From Chitinophagaceae bacterium (lineage in GTDB: Bacteria; Bacteroidota; Bacteroidia; Chitinophagales; Chitinophagaceae): 64,000 nucleotides of DNA. The notes beneath the pieces were generated by a model that was given only the letters and a program-made list of their open reading frames with translations, was not told the DNA's origin and ran no database searches. The stretch lies in contig JABFRU010000021.1 in assembly GCA_013140985.1 (NCBI GenBank), positions 1-64,000 of the forward strand. The letters are read 5' to 3'. This document shows, in pieces, positions 1-8,910 of the stretch; position 1 is the first letter of the stretch, and each line of letters starts with the position of its first letter. The position numbers were made by a program, and so were the translations under genes.

Positions 1-1723
1 ATAATGGGCTTGTTGTTAATGTATAGCCGGTAGCCATCATTCCCCTCTAATCCAATTTTAAACGTTCCTGTTACCGGTGCAATTAGTTTGCCTGTCCAGC
101 GAACGGAATAAAAATCCGTTGCAGGGTTGGGTCAGGGGCATATAATGTCCAGTGAAAATCAATTGTCTTGTCAATTCGTTTTACAGCAGCATCTCCTTTT
201 GTTGTAATGTTATTAAAGTACTCCGCCTGTAAACCTTCTCTGCCATTATAACTCAGTTGTTTTGATGGAATAACAGCATATTCATTCATTGTGCGGCCAC
301 AACCGGGAGCAAACAGTATTTTGCTGTTGCTCCAGACTTTTTGTTTTATTCCATCAAGAATGCTGACCTTATTATTACCGGGGCCGCTGTAACCACCAAG
401 CCTTGCTTCTGTTGCATCAACGCCTATTACAGCGATTGAACGAATGTTTTTAGAAAGCGGTAACAGATTGTTTTTCCATGCCGGAAGCCGGGCATTTTTC
501 AGTAAGACAATTGATTCAAGCGCTGCTTGTTTTGCAATTATCTTTTGTTGCGGTTGGTTTGCTGCTTCTTTTTGTATTGCTACGTATGGGTTTTCAAAAA
601 GTCCCAGTTCAAACTTTGCTTTCAATACTCTTGCTACCGCATCATTGATCCTGTTGCTGTCAATGTTTCCATCCAGGAAAGACGGAATAAACAATTGATG
701 ATGCTTATATTCTGTTTGAAAAATAACATCCAGTCCGTTGCTGATAGCATGCTGGCCACTTGCGGGGTAATCTTTCGCTGTGTTGTGCAACACCACTTCT
801 CCGCCAACAGCATTAGCATCTGAAATAACAAAACCATCAAAGCCCCATTGTTTCTTTAGTTTCTCCTGTAATAACCAACTGTTGGCTGAGCAGGCAACGC
901 CATCCAATGAATTATACGAGGTCATTACTGACCGGGAACCTCCTTTTTCAAAACAGGCTTTGAAGGGTACGAAATAAATTTCTTGCAGCAGCCTTTCATT
1001 GATGTGAATAGGATAGCTATCCCTGCCACCATCGCCTGCATTGGCAATAAAATGTTTGGGTGTGGTAATAATGCCATTCTTTTCAAATGCACTTACAAAT
1101 GCCACACCCATTGCCGATGTAAGGAACGGATCTTCGCCATAGGTTTCTTCTGTTCTGCCCCAGCGAACATCGGAAGCAATATTTATAACCGGGGAAAGTA
1201 TTTGCCTGATGCCCCTTCGTTTCGCTTCATCAGCAATGACATTCGCTGCTTTATTCATCAGCGCCGTGTCCCATGTAGCAGCCAATGCAATGGCCTGTGG
1301 AAAAACAGTGGCTCCCTCTCTTACCAAACCATGCAGGGCCTCATCAAAAGGAAGAATGGGAATGCCAAGCCTTGTTTTTTCAACAAAATATTTCTGAATA
1401 GCGTTTATTTTCAACGCCAGCTTTTCAGCATTTTCATCTGTACCATAGTTGAGCATTTGTCCGCCGGCATCGCCTTTTGATACAGCACTTACCTGGAAAC
1501 CGAAAAGTCCATTCTTGTATTGGGTTGGCTCTGCATTATCCAAATCACCGGGAATCATGAACAGTTGCCAGAATTTTTCTTCGGGAGTCATCCGGCTGAG
1601 TAAGTCCTGCACCCTTTTTTCTATTGGCTGTGTTTTGTCTTTATAAATGGGTACGTTCTGTGAAAAGGCAAAATGTCTGCAGCCCAACATCAAGAAGAAA
1701 AAAAGAAGGTTTCTTTTACCCAT
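1..1723 (-). CDS. GH3 beta-glucosidase with PA14 insert, 3'-partial, apparent frameshift
   Basis: Secreted glycoside hydrolase family 3 enzyme, probably releasing glucose or xylose from plant-type oligosaccharides. The start gives a signal peptide (LLFFFLMLGCRHFAFSQ). A GH3 N-terminal barrel follows, with the nucleophile motif FVISDANAV near residue 300, and then the C-terminal sandwich. A PA14 domain begins at GLQAEYFNN. The open frame stops at base 83 with QRIFIPFAGQAN. Inserting one G after CTGCAACGG restores QRDFYSVRWTGK and then a PA14 continuation (GTFKIGLEGNDGYRLYINN) that stays open to base 1. I therefore read the gene as continuing off the left edge, with a one-base deletion near base 115. 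This may be a sequencing error in a GG/GGG run or a real disruption. The GH3 assignment is firm; substrate is not shown. Confidence 0.85.
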
Positions 1724-1753
1724 AATTCAGGATGATTAAGAAAGGCAGAAGGT

Positions 1754-1786
1754 AAAATAAAAAACCTCAGCAGAAACTGAGGTTTT
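1754..1786 (-). terminator. Rho-independent terminator of tRNA-Phe
   Basis: The stem AAAACCTCAG / CTGAGGTTTT (1761-1770 with 1777-1786) has a 6-nt loop. On the minus strand it is followed by a T-rich run. It lies 3 bases past the tRNA 3' end. Confidence 0.8.
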
Positions 1787-1788
1787 CG

Positions 1789-1861
1789 TGGTGTGGGGCG
1801 GGATCGAACCGCCGACACAAGGATTTTCAGTCCTTTGCTCTACCGACTGAGCTACCGCACC
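1789..1861 (-). tRNA. tRNA-Phe (GAA)
   Basis: The minus strand folds as a 73-nt cloverleaf. The anticodon stem AAGGA/TCCTT encloses loop CTGAAAA (anticodon GAA), the D stem is GCTC/GAGC, and the T stem GGCGG/CCGCC has loop TTCGATC. The acceptor GGTGCGG pairs with CCACACC except for a C5-A68 mismatch. The discriminator is A, and the 3' CCA is not encoded. A terminator follows directly. Confidence 0.93.
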
Positions 1862-2009
1862 ATTCCTGAAACACATCAACTCCGGTAAGTGGAAGCCTAT
1901 CCTTCGCTTTTGTGCTTCGGGGCTGCAAATATAGGCAGGTTTGCCTTAAATCCGAAGCCTAATGGCGCCTTAATTAGTACTTGAGATTTGTTCTTTGGAA
2001 TTTTGAACC

Positions 2010-4292
2010 CTACATCCCATATTCACTCAAAAACTTGATCCGCATGATCTTGAGCTGTTCCCAGTTGAAGTTGAACTCGGACAGTTCTTCCTGGGCCACC
2101 TGTAAAGAAGATGTTTCGCAGCCTTTGAAATATTCCATGATCTCTACCTGGTCGTCTTCATCAAGCATTTCATCGATAGCATAAGTGAGGTTGAGTTTCG
2201 TGCCGCTGGCTGCAATGGTCTCCATCTCTTCGAGCATCTCATCCATCCGCCAGCCTTTGTTCTTTGCTATCGTTTCGAGAGAAACTTTTTTATCGGTGTT
2301 CTGTATGATATAAACCTTGTTGCCGCTTTTGTTTACCACACTCTTCATCACAAAATCATCGGGGCGTTCAATATTATTCTCTTCCACATACCTGGCTATC
2401 AGCTCCACAAATGGACGACCATATTTGATCGCTTTGCCCTTGCTCACTCCCTGGCATTTTTCCAGGCCTTCCATGGTAATGGGATAGAAGGTGGCCATAT
2501 CCTGCAGGGATGCTTCGAGGAAAATAACAAAGGGCGGAAGGTTTTTTTTCCTGGCTTCTTTTTGCCGAAGCTCCATCAGCATGGCAATTAGTTTTTCATC
2601 CAGCGCAACGCCGCCGGTTGTTTCTGGTCCTTCTTCATCATCGGCATTGGCATCATCATAGGTATTGTTCAATACCATCTTGAATGATTTCGGTTTTTTC
2701 AAAAACGCTTCGCCGGCTTTGGTGAATTTCAACACCCCATATTCTTCAATATCTTTTTTCAGCAGGCCGCCGAGCAATAATTGGCGGATAAGTGAATTCC
2801 AGAAATGATTGTCCCTGTCATTGCCGCTGGCAAATGCATTGAGTCCTTCATGACGGAACATGGTTATCTGCGGCGTTAGTTTACCGCTGACGATCTGCAC
2901 CACATATTCTGTCGCAAACTGTTCGTTCAGCTCCTGTATCGCTTTCAAAACAAGAACAGCTTCGTCTTTTGCTTCTGTTTTTTCTTTCGGATGTTTACAG
3001 TTATCGCATTGCCCGCAATTTTCTTTGGTATATTCTTCTCCGAAATAACTCATCAGCACTTTGCGGCGGCAAACACCTGTCTCCGCAAAACCAACTGTCT
3101 CATTAATGAGCTGCGCTCCTACTTCTCTTTCGCTAAGCGGTTTGTCCCGCATCAAATGTTCCAGCTTGCTTACGTCTTTATGCGAATAATACAAAACGCA
3201 TTTTCCTTCGAGGCCATCACGGCCGGCACGGCCGGTTTCCTGGTAATAATTCTCAATTGATTTGGGAATATTATAATGGATAACGAAACGGATATCCGGT
3301 TTGTCAATTCCCATTCCGAATGCGATCGTTGCACAAATGACCTGCACTTCTTCATTGAGGAACTGGTCCTGTCTTTCCGATCTTAATTTACTATCAAGCC
3401 CTGCATGATAAGCCACGGCTTTGATACCATTGGCATTTAAAATATCGGCCAGCTCTTCTGTTGTTTTTCTATTGAGTGTATAAATGATGCCGCTTTTATT
3501 TTTCATTCCTTTTATAAAGCGGACAATATTCTCATCTGTTTGCGCCTTTTTTATTTTCGGCAATACTTCATAATAGAGATTGGCCCGGTTGAACGATGAA
3601 ATAAAAACATTGGGCTCTCTCAGATCGAGGTTCTTGATGATATCGCTTTGCACTTTGGGTGTTGCCGTCGCTGTCAATGCAATAACGGGTGCGTCGGGAT
3701 TTATTTGTATCATCATTTCCCGCAGGCGGCGATATTCAGGACGGAAATCATGTCCCCATTCAGAGATACAATGTGCCTCATCCACTGCGAAGAAAGAAAT
3801 TTTCAGATCGGAAAAGAATTCAAGGTTTTCCTGCTTGGTCATTGTTTCAGGAGCTACATATAGCATTTTTGTTTTGCCTGTCAGCAGGTCATCATGTACT
3901 TCTTTTATTTCTTTTTTATTCAATGTAGAATTTAAAAAATGGGCCACTTCATCATTGCTGCTGTAACCACGGACAAGGTCCACCTGGTTTTTCATCAAAG
4001 CGATCAACGGTGAAACGATCAATGCAACGCCTTCGCTGATCATGGCCGGGAGCTGGTAGCATAAACTTTTTCCTCCGCCCGTTGGCATGATGACGAATGT
4101 ATCACGACCGGCCATCAATGATTCAATTGCTTTTTCCTGTGTGCCTTTGAATTTATCGAAGCCAAAATAGTCCTGCAATGACTTGTGGAGATCAAATCTT
4201 TTTTTAGGAGAAGTTGTATCCTTACTCTTTACGGTTTTTCCCCCGGCGGGCTGAGCTTTTTTTGCTGCCGGTTTCTTTGTTGTTGTTCCCAT
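2010..4292 (-). CDS. recQ: ATP-dependent DNA helicase RecQ
   Basis: Superfamily 2 3'-5' DNA helicase used in recombination and fork repair. Motif I is TGGGKS (Lys near 75) and motif II is DEAH (171-174). The C-terminal helicase lobe ends in QETGRAGRDG. A RecQ zinc site follows (CRRKVL...CGQCDNC, about 408-430), then the winged helix, an HRDC-like region (about 590-660) and a C-terminal HTH-type extension. The 760 aa length is longer than E. coli RecQ but usual for this phylum. The first 30 residues are a Lys-rich low-complexity lead-in. The gene stands alone and is divergent from kdsD. Confidence 0.95.
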   Translation of the reverse strand: MGTTTKKPAAKKAQPAGGKTVKSKDTTSPKKRFDLHKSLQDYFGFDKFKGTQEKAIESLMAGRDTFVIMPTGGGKSLCYQLPAMISEGVALIVSPLIALMKNQVDLVRGYSSNDEVAHFLNSTLNKKEIKEVHDDLLTGKTKMLYVAPETMTKQENLEFFSDLKISFFAVDEAHCISEWGHDFRPEYRRLREMMIQINPDAPVIALTATATPKVQSDIIKNLDLREPNVFISSFNRANLYYEVLPKIKKAQTDENIVRFIKGMKNKSGIIYTLNRKTTEELADILNANGIKAVAYHAGLDSKLRSERQDQFLNEEVQVICATIAFGMGIDKPDIRFVIHYNIPKSIENYYQETGRAGRDGLEGKCVLYYSHKDVSKLEHLMRDKPLSEREVGAQLINETVGFAETGVCRRKVLMSYFGEEYTKENCGQCDNCKHPKEKTEAKDEAVLVLKAIQELNEQFATEYVVQIVSGKLTPQITMFRHEGLNAFASGNDRDNHFWNSLIRQLLLGGLLKKDIEEYGVLKFTKAGEAFLKKPKSFKMVLNNTYDDANADDEEGPETTGGVALDEKLIAMLMELRQKEARKKNLPPFVIFLEASLQDMATFYPITMEGLEKCQGVSKGKAIKYGRPFVELIARYVEENNIERPDDFVMKSVVNKSGNKVYIIQNTDKKVSLETIAKNKGWRMDEMLEEMETIAASGTKLNLTYAIDEMLDEDDQVEIMEYFKGCETSSLQVAQEELSEFNFNWEQLKIMRIKFLSEYGM

Positions 4293-4597
4293 TACTCTAT
4301 AATTTCCTAAGCACTTGCTACAAATGCAGATTTATTTAAGATAGTTCTTTTTGTCCGAATGATGGCTATGATACCGTTATAATATTTTATACGGAGTTTT
4401 TTCAGCAGCAAAATCCGGCAGAACTAAGTGTTTCTTCTGTCTAATGACCGGGATGTCAGCAGTTAGTAATTAAACATGCCGGTCAATATCTATTGGCAAG
4501 CGGGCGGCGAATTTACGATAGTAACAGCGTTTTTAATGAATGATTGCCGTTAATTTTCTCTGTCATTACTTAACAGCCTGTTTCATAGCAAATCCTC

Positions 4598-4605
4598 TAA
4601 ATTTG
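4598..4605 (+). promoter_or_regulatory. Candidate -7 box for kdsD
   Basis: TAAATTTG matches the Bacteroidota -7 consensus TAnnTTTG and lies 11 bases before the kdsD ATG. No convincing -33 TTTG is seen. The rest of the 324-base recQ-kdsD gap (4293-4597) is AT-rich, with no gene, repeat or clear structure that I can support. Confidence 0.5.
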
Positions 4606-4616
4606 CGGCGATCATT

Positions 4617-5579
4617 ATGTCTGTATCTATCAAACAGGTTGCTCTAAAAACCATTGGGCTTGAAGCCCAATCCATCAGTGGTCTCGCTTCTTTCATTAAT
4701 GATGATTTTGAAAAGGCAGTGAAAGCTATTGCGACATGCAAGGGCCGGCTGGTGATATGTGGTATTGGTAAAAGCGGCATCATTGCACAAAAGATCGTTG
4801 CCACACTTAATTCTACCGGCACTCCTTCTATATTCATGCATGCGGCTGATGCCATTCATGGCGACCTGGGTATGGTGCAACAGGATGATGTGGTGATGAT
4901 CATCAGCAAAAGCGGCGAGAGCCCTGAGATAAAAGTGCTGGTACCCCTACTAAAGAATTTTGGCAACATCATGCTCGCTATGGTGGGCAGTGTTGATTCT
5001 TTTTTGGCCAAACATTCAACCATTATTTTAAATACAACCGTTGAACAGGAAGCCTGTCCGAATAACCTGGCGCCGACCACCAGCACTACGGCACAATTGG
5101 TGATGGGTGATGCGCTGGCGGTTTGTTTGATGGAGCTGAAAGGATTTCAAAGCGATGATTTTGCAAAATTTCACCCCGGTGGAATGCTGGGAAAAAAGTT
5201 ATACCTGCGGGTGGCTGATCTTTATATCAATAATGAAGCACCAGCGGTTTTATCAGGGCAATCATTAAAGGAAGTAATCGTTGAAATGACAGCAAAAAGA
5301 TTGGGCATCACAGCGGTGACAGATACTGATAATAATTTACTGGGCATCATTACCGATGGCGACTTGCGGAGAATGCTGGAAAAAAATACAGCGATCTCCA
5401 CGATAAAAGCAGACGATATTATGACGGCTGATCCAAAAACCATTGGTCCGGACGAACTGGCTGTGGATGCATTGGATATGCTGCGCAAAAATGGAATAAG
5501 CCAATTGGCAGTAACAGAGAAAGGAAAGTATTTCGGAATAATTCATTTACATGACCTGATCCGTGAGGGGTTAATATAA
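4617..5579 (+). CDS. kdsD: KpsF/GutQ-family arabinose-5-phosphate isomerase
   Basis: Interconverts ribulose-5-P and arabinose-5-P, the first committed step toward KDO for the lipopolysaccharide core. An N-terminal SIS domain (about 35-180) carries GIGKSG and ISKSGESPE, followed by two CBS domains (about 205-320). At 320 aa it is the usual KdsD length. The next gene is a sugar-nucleotide enzyme, which fits envelope polysaccharide synthesis. A catabolic GutQ-type role cannot be excluded from sequence alone, but no hexitol genes are nearby. Confidence 0.92.
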   Translation: MSVSIKQVALKTIGLEAQSISGLASFINDDFEKAVKAIATCKGRLVICGIGKSGIIAQKIVATLNSTGTPSIFMHAADAIHGDLGMVQQDDVVMIISKSGESPEIKVLVPLLKNFGNIMLAMVGSVDSFLAKHSTIILNTTVEQEACPNNLAPTTSTTAQLVMGDALAVCLMELKGFQSDDFAKFHPGGMLGKKLYLRVADLYINNEAPAVLSGQSLKEVIVEMTAKRLGITAVTDTDNNLLGIITDGDLRRMLEKNTAISTIKADDIMTADPKTIGPDELAVDALDMLRKNGISQLAVTEKGKYFGIIHLHDLIREGLI

Positions 5580-5585
5580 GTTGAC

Positions 5586-5615
5586 AAGTTAACAGGGCTC
5601 GTTCCTTGTTAACTT
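5586..5615. repeat. Inverted repeat between kdsD and manC
   Basis: AAGTTAACAGG faces CCTTGTTAACTT across a short spacer, bracketed by GTTGAC and GTCAAC. It resembles the short palindromic spacer repeats seen elsewhere in this window. It could act as an mRNA hairpin between two co-directional genes. Confidence 0.5.
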
Positions 5616-5645
5616 ATAAACCAGTCAACTTTTCAACAGAACCAA

Positions 5646-6728
5646 ATGAACAAACATCACTACGTAGCAATAATGGCAGGAGGTATCGGCAGTCGTTTCT
5701 GGCCGATGAGCCGAACGGATTTTCCAAAACAGTTCCTTGATATACTCGGTACGGGCAAAACGCTGGTACAACAAACTTTTGACCGCTTCCGGCAATTTAT
5801 TCCTGCAGAAAATATTTATGTCATCACTTCGCAGGAATATATTCCCATTGTAAAAAAACAGTTGACCGATATTCCCGAAGAAAATATTTTGGGTGAACCC
5901 TCAAGAAAGAATACAGCGCCTTGTGTGGCGTATATTTCTTTTAAGTTACAGCAAAAAGATCCCAAAGCAACACTGATCGTTGCGCCTTCCGATCATTTGA
6001 TACTGGAAGAAGAAAAGTTTACTGCCACTTGTAAAAAGGCGCTTGACTTTGTAAGCCACATGAGCGCTTTGGTGACGCTGGGTATTCGTCCTTCTTATCC
6101 CAACACTGGTTATGGTTATATCCAGCATGAAACTGCTGAAGCGGTGCCGGGTGTTTATAAAGTGAAAACATTTACAGAGAAACCCAATACTGAACTGGCC
6201 AAAACATTTATCGCCAGCGGAGATTTTTTATGGAATGCGGGCATATTTGTGTGGCAGGTGAAAAAGATATTGGCCGCTCTTGAAAAACACATGCCGGAAA
6301 TGTATGAGCTGTTCGCTGCGGAAAAGGATACGTTCAATACAAAAAATGAAATGGCTGCGCTTGCAGAGATCTATCCTTTATGCACCAATATCTCCATTGA
6401 TTTTGGCGTAATGGAAAAAGCAGATAATGTGTTTGTCATTCCCGCTTCTTTTGGCTGGAGCGATCTTGGTACCTGGAACAGTGCCTGGGAAAATATGGAT
6501 AAAGATTATTTGGGCAATGCAGTAGCGGGTAAAAAAGTAATGGCAGTAGATGCAAGGAACTGCATGGTGCATGTGCCCGATAATAAATTAGTGTTGCTGC
6601 AGGGGCTTGATGATTTCATTATTGTTGATACCAAAGATGTTCTGCTGATCTGCAAAAAAGAAAAAGAACAGGAGATCAAAGAATATGTGGCAGAGGTGAA
6701 GAGAAATATGGGGGATAAACATATTTAA
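5646..6728 (+). CDS. manC: Mannose-1-phosphate guanylyltransferase
   Basis: Makes GDP-mannose from mannose-1-P and GTP for polysaccharide and O-antigen synthesis. The N-terminal nucleotidyltransferase signature MAGGIGSRFWPMSR and FPKQFLD is intact. Later motifs include PSDHLI, FTEKP and WNAGIF. At 360 aa it is the short, single-domain form without the phosphomannose-isomerase C-terminal domain of bifunctional ManC. It follows kdsD by 66 bases on the same strand and ends at a strong terminator, so the two may form one envelope-sugar unit. Confidence 0.93.
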   Translation: MNKHHYVAIMAGGIGSRFWPMSRTDFPKQFLDILGTGKTLVQQTFDRFRQFIPAENIYVITSQEYIPIVKKQLTDIPEENILGEPSRKNTAPCVAYISFKLQQKDPKATLIVAPSDHLILEEEKFTATCKKALDFVSHMSALVTLGIRPSYPNTGYGYIQHETAEAVPGVYKVKTFTEKPNTELAKTFIASGDFLWNAGIFVWQVKKILAALEKHMPEMYELFAAEKDTFNTKNEMAALAEIYPLCTNISIDFGVMEKADNVFVIPASFGWSDLGTWNSAWENMDKDYLGNAVAGKKVMAVDARNCMVHVPDNKLVLLQGLDDFIIVDTKDVLLICKKEKEQEIKEYVAEVKRNMGDKHI

Positions 6729-6754
6729 TGGTTTAAAATACCAGGAACTTATCG

Positions 6755-6777
6755 CCCCGGTTTGTCCGGGGTTTTTT
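6755..6777 (+). terminator. Rho-independent terminator after manC
   Basis: The stem CCCCGG / CCGGGG has a 5-nt loop and is followed by TTTTTT. It lies 27 bases past the manC stop. Confidence 0.8.
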
Positions 6778-6805
6778 ACTTTTAGGCACAAAACCATGCC
6801 TGCCT

Positions 6806-7525
6806 ATGTCTTTTACATTCAATAACATTTTGTTTCTTGATATAGAAACAGTGCCGCAATCTCCCGACTATAATTCATTGCCGGATGACTGGCGTCATTT
6901 GTGGGACACCAAGTCTGCAGGTTTGCTGAAATACCACGAAGGACAAACGATCGAATCGCTGTATCCCCGTGCAGGCATCTATGCCGAATTTGGAAAGATC
7001 GTTTGCATAAGCTGTGGTGTGCTGCAGGGGAATGGCGGGCAAAGAAAGATCGTCATCAAAAGTTTTTCCGGCGATGATGAAAAGAAATTGTTGCAACAGT
7101 TCGTTGATATGCTGAATAAGTGGACGCCCGGCGAACAAAAATATTTATGTGCGCATAATGGAAAGGAATTCGACTTTCCTTATCTCTGCCGCCGCATGAT
7201 CGTTAATGAAATTCCCATTCCCGCTATTCTGAATATAGCCGGCAAAAAACCCTGGGAGGTAAGTCATCTTGATACATTAGAGTTGTGGAAGTTTGGTGAT
7301 TTTAAAAGTTATACTTCGCTGGTGCTGCTGGCACATACATTGGGCATACCTACACCAAAGGATGATATCGATGGCAGCATGGTCTGGGAAGTATATTGGA
7401 GAGAAAAAAATTTAGACCGAATCGTTACCTATTGCCAGAAAGATGTGACAACGGTAGCACAGATATTTTTACGGATGAATGGTGAGCCGCTGCTTAAAGA
7501 AGAAAATATTGAGATCAAATCATAA
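6806..7525 (+). CDS. PolB-like predicted 3'-5' exonuclease
   Basis: Belongs to the DEDD exonuclease superfamily (family of predicted PolB-exonuclease-like proteins). The catalytic acidic motifs are visible: FLDIETVP near residue 10, HNGKEFDFPYLCRR in the middle, and YCQKDV near the end. It has 239 aa and no polymerase domain, so it is a free-standing nuclease, presumably acting on DNA in repair. Its true substrate is unknown. It stops 2 bases before ridA and heads a tight run of four small genes reaching 8910. Confidence 0.85.
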   Translation: MSFTFNNILFLDIETVPQSPDYNSLPDDWRHLWDTKSAGLLKYHEGQTIESLYPRAGIYAEFGKIVCISCGVLQGNGGQRKIVIKSFSGDDEKKLLQQFVDMLNKWTPGEQKYLCAHNGKEFDFPYLCRRMIVNEIPIPAILNIAGKKPWEVSHLDTLELWKFGDFKSYTSLVLLAHTLGIPTPKDDIDGSMVWEVYWREKNLDRIVTYCQKDVTTVAQIFLRMNGEPLLKEENIEIKS

Positions 7526-7527
7526 TA

Positions 7528-7917
7528 ATGCAAAGAACAAATTATTCCTCCGGCGCCAAATGGGAAGATATTGTCGGTTATAGCCGTGCCGTAAAAGTGG
7601 GAAACATCATCGAAGTAACAGGAACGGTGGCTGTAGATGATAACAGCAATTTGGTTGGTGGCAATGATGCATACGAACAGACCAAATTCATCATTCAAAA
7701 AATAGAAGCCGTTTTACAAAAAGCCGGCGCCTCGTTGAAGGATGTGGTGCGGACAAGGATGTTTGTGACCGATATTTCCCGCTGGGAAGAATATGGAAAA
7801 GCACATGGTGAATTTTTTGCCACTATCAAACCGTGTACAAGCATGATAGAAGTAAAAGGTTTGATCGCCCCGGAATATTTAATAGAAATAGAGGCCACCG
7901 CCATTCTTCAACAATAA
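7528..7917 (+). CDS. RidA family enamine/imine deaminase
   Basis: A 129 aa YjgF/YER057c/UK114 fold protein that typically hydrolyses reactive enamine/imine intermediates from PLP enzymes. Family features include the core around VGGNDAYEQTKFIIQKIEAVL, the conserved VVRTRMFVTDI strand with the key Arg, and the C-terminal EIEATAI. It is tightly spaced after the exonuclease gene. Several RidA subfamilies exist, and I cannot assign the exact one. Confidence 0.9.
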   Translation: MQRTNYSSGAKWEDIVGYSRAVKVGNIIEVTGTVAVDDNSNLVGGNDAYEQTKFIIQKIEAVLQKAGASLKDVVRTRMFVTDISRWEEYGKAHGEFFATIKPCTSMIEVKGLIAPEYLIEIEATAILQQ

Positions 7918-7924
7918 AAATCTT

Positions 7925-8575
7925 ATGATGAGAAACATTCTTTGTTTTGTTGCTGCTGTTTTGTTGATCGCAGCTTGTAAGTCAAAAGACAAAAATAAAA
8001 AAATAGATGCAGAGGTTCCTTTTACCGAATTCCGCAAATCCGGGGATTCGGTGTTGATCACCGATAGTACATGGGGTTGGATAGTTGCCGGCGATAGCAT
8101 TGAAACCCTGAAAGAATTATATGGCGGGAGTAATATTAGAGATGAAACGATTTGCGGGCCCGAATGTGTGGATTCGGTTGATGTTACATTGGTTTATCCG
8201 GGCAGTAACAGGGAGTTTGTCGTTTATTGGGAGGATAGTCTTTATCATAAAAAGATTAGACTTATCCGATGTAACACAAAAGATGCTCCTTATCACACAG
8301 CGGGTGGAATAAAAATAGGAACGACATTAGATAAGCTGGTGCAGATGAATGGCAAGCCTATTTCTTTTTGGGGATTTGGCTGGGACTATGGCGGGACTGT
8401 TTTCTCATTGAATCATGGTGTACTGGAAAATTCCGGGGTTGCTTTTCGTCTTGAGATAATGGAAAACACAGACAGCGATGTGGTGGGTGATTCGGAATTC
8501 AACTCTGATATGCCGGAAGTAAAAGCGGTGCAGGATAAGATCTATATCAGCGAACTGCTTCTGCGCCTCCAATAA
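7925..8575 (+). CDS. Putative lipoprotein of unknown function
   Basis: A 216 aa protein with a lipoprotein signal: a hydrophobic stretch ends at LIAAC (Cys 18) and is followed by a Lys/Asp-rich linker. The body has short beta-rich segments, including DSTWGWIVAGDS and a Gly-rich stretch GKPISFWGFGWDYGGT. I recognise no family. It is probably anchored in the outer or inner membrane facing the periplasm. It begins 8 bases after ridA and is probably co-transcribed with it. Confidence 0.75.
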   Translation: MMRNILCFVAAVLLIAACKSKDKNKKIDAEVPFTEFRKSGDSVLITDSTWGWIVAGDSIETLKELYGGSNIRDETICGPECVDSVDVTLVYPGSNREFVVYWEDSLYHKKIRLIRCNTKDAPYHTAGGIKIGTTLDKLVQMNGKPISFWGFGWDYGGTVFSLNHGVLENSGVAFRLEIMENTDSDVVGDSEFNSDMPEVKAVQDKIYISELLLRLQ

Positions 8576-8577
8576 CG

Positions 8578-8910
8578 ATGAACATTGAGATATTAAGAGA
8601 GTATTGTCTTTCCAAACCCGGCGCTGAAGAAACACTTCCTTTTGGGCCGGATACCCTGGTGTATAAAATAAACGGCAAAGCTTTTTTGCTGACAGGGTTA
8701 GATGATGAGCAATTACGCTTTACTGTAAAGTGCGATCCGGATAAGGCTATTGAATTAAGGGAAGAATTTTCCTGTGTACTCCCCGGTTATCATATGAATA
8801 AAAAACACTGGAACACCATTGTTGTTGACGGTTCTGTTTCCAGCAAACAATTAAAAGAATGGATCGATCATTCTTTTGAACTGGTAGCAGTGAAGAAAAA
8901 GAAAAACTAG
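8578..8910 (+). CDS. MmcQ/YjbR family protein
   Basis: A 110 aa single-domain protein of the MmcQ/YjbR (CyaY-like fold) family, proposed to bind DNA. Recognisable features are the KPGAEETLPFGPDTLVYKI start, the middle strand RFTVKCDP and the C-terminal GYHMNKKHWNTI. It begins 2 bases after the lipoprotein stop. Its 3' end overlaps the convergent tocopherol-cyclase-like gene by 4 bases. Function in the cell is not established. Confidence 0.88.
   Translation: MNIEILREYCLSKPGAEETLPFGPDTLVYKINGKAFLLTGLDDEQLRFTVKCDPDKAIELREEFSCVLPGYHMNKKHWNTIVVDGSVSSKQLKEWIDHSFELVAVKKKKN

Noticed and set aside
983-1480. 165-aa plus-strand ORF opposite the GH3 gene
   Set aside because: Antisense shadow of a clear GH3 frame; no family features and composition that only reflects the opposite strand.
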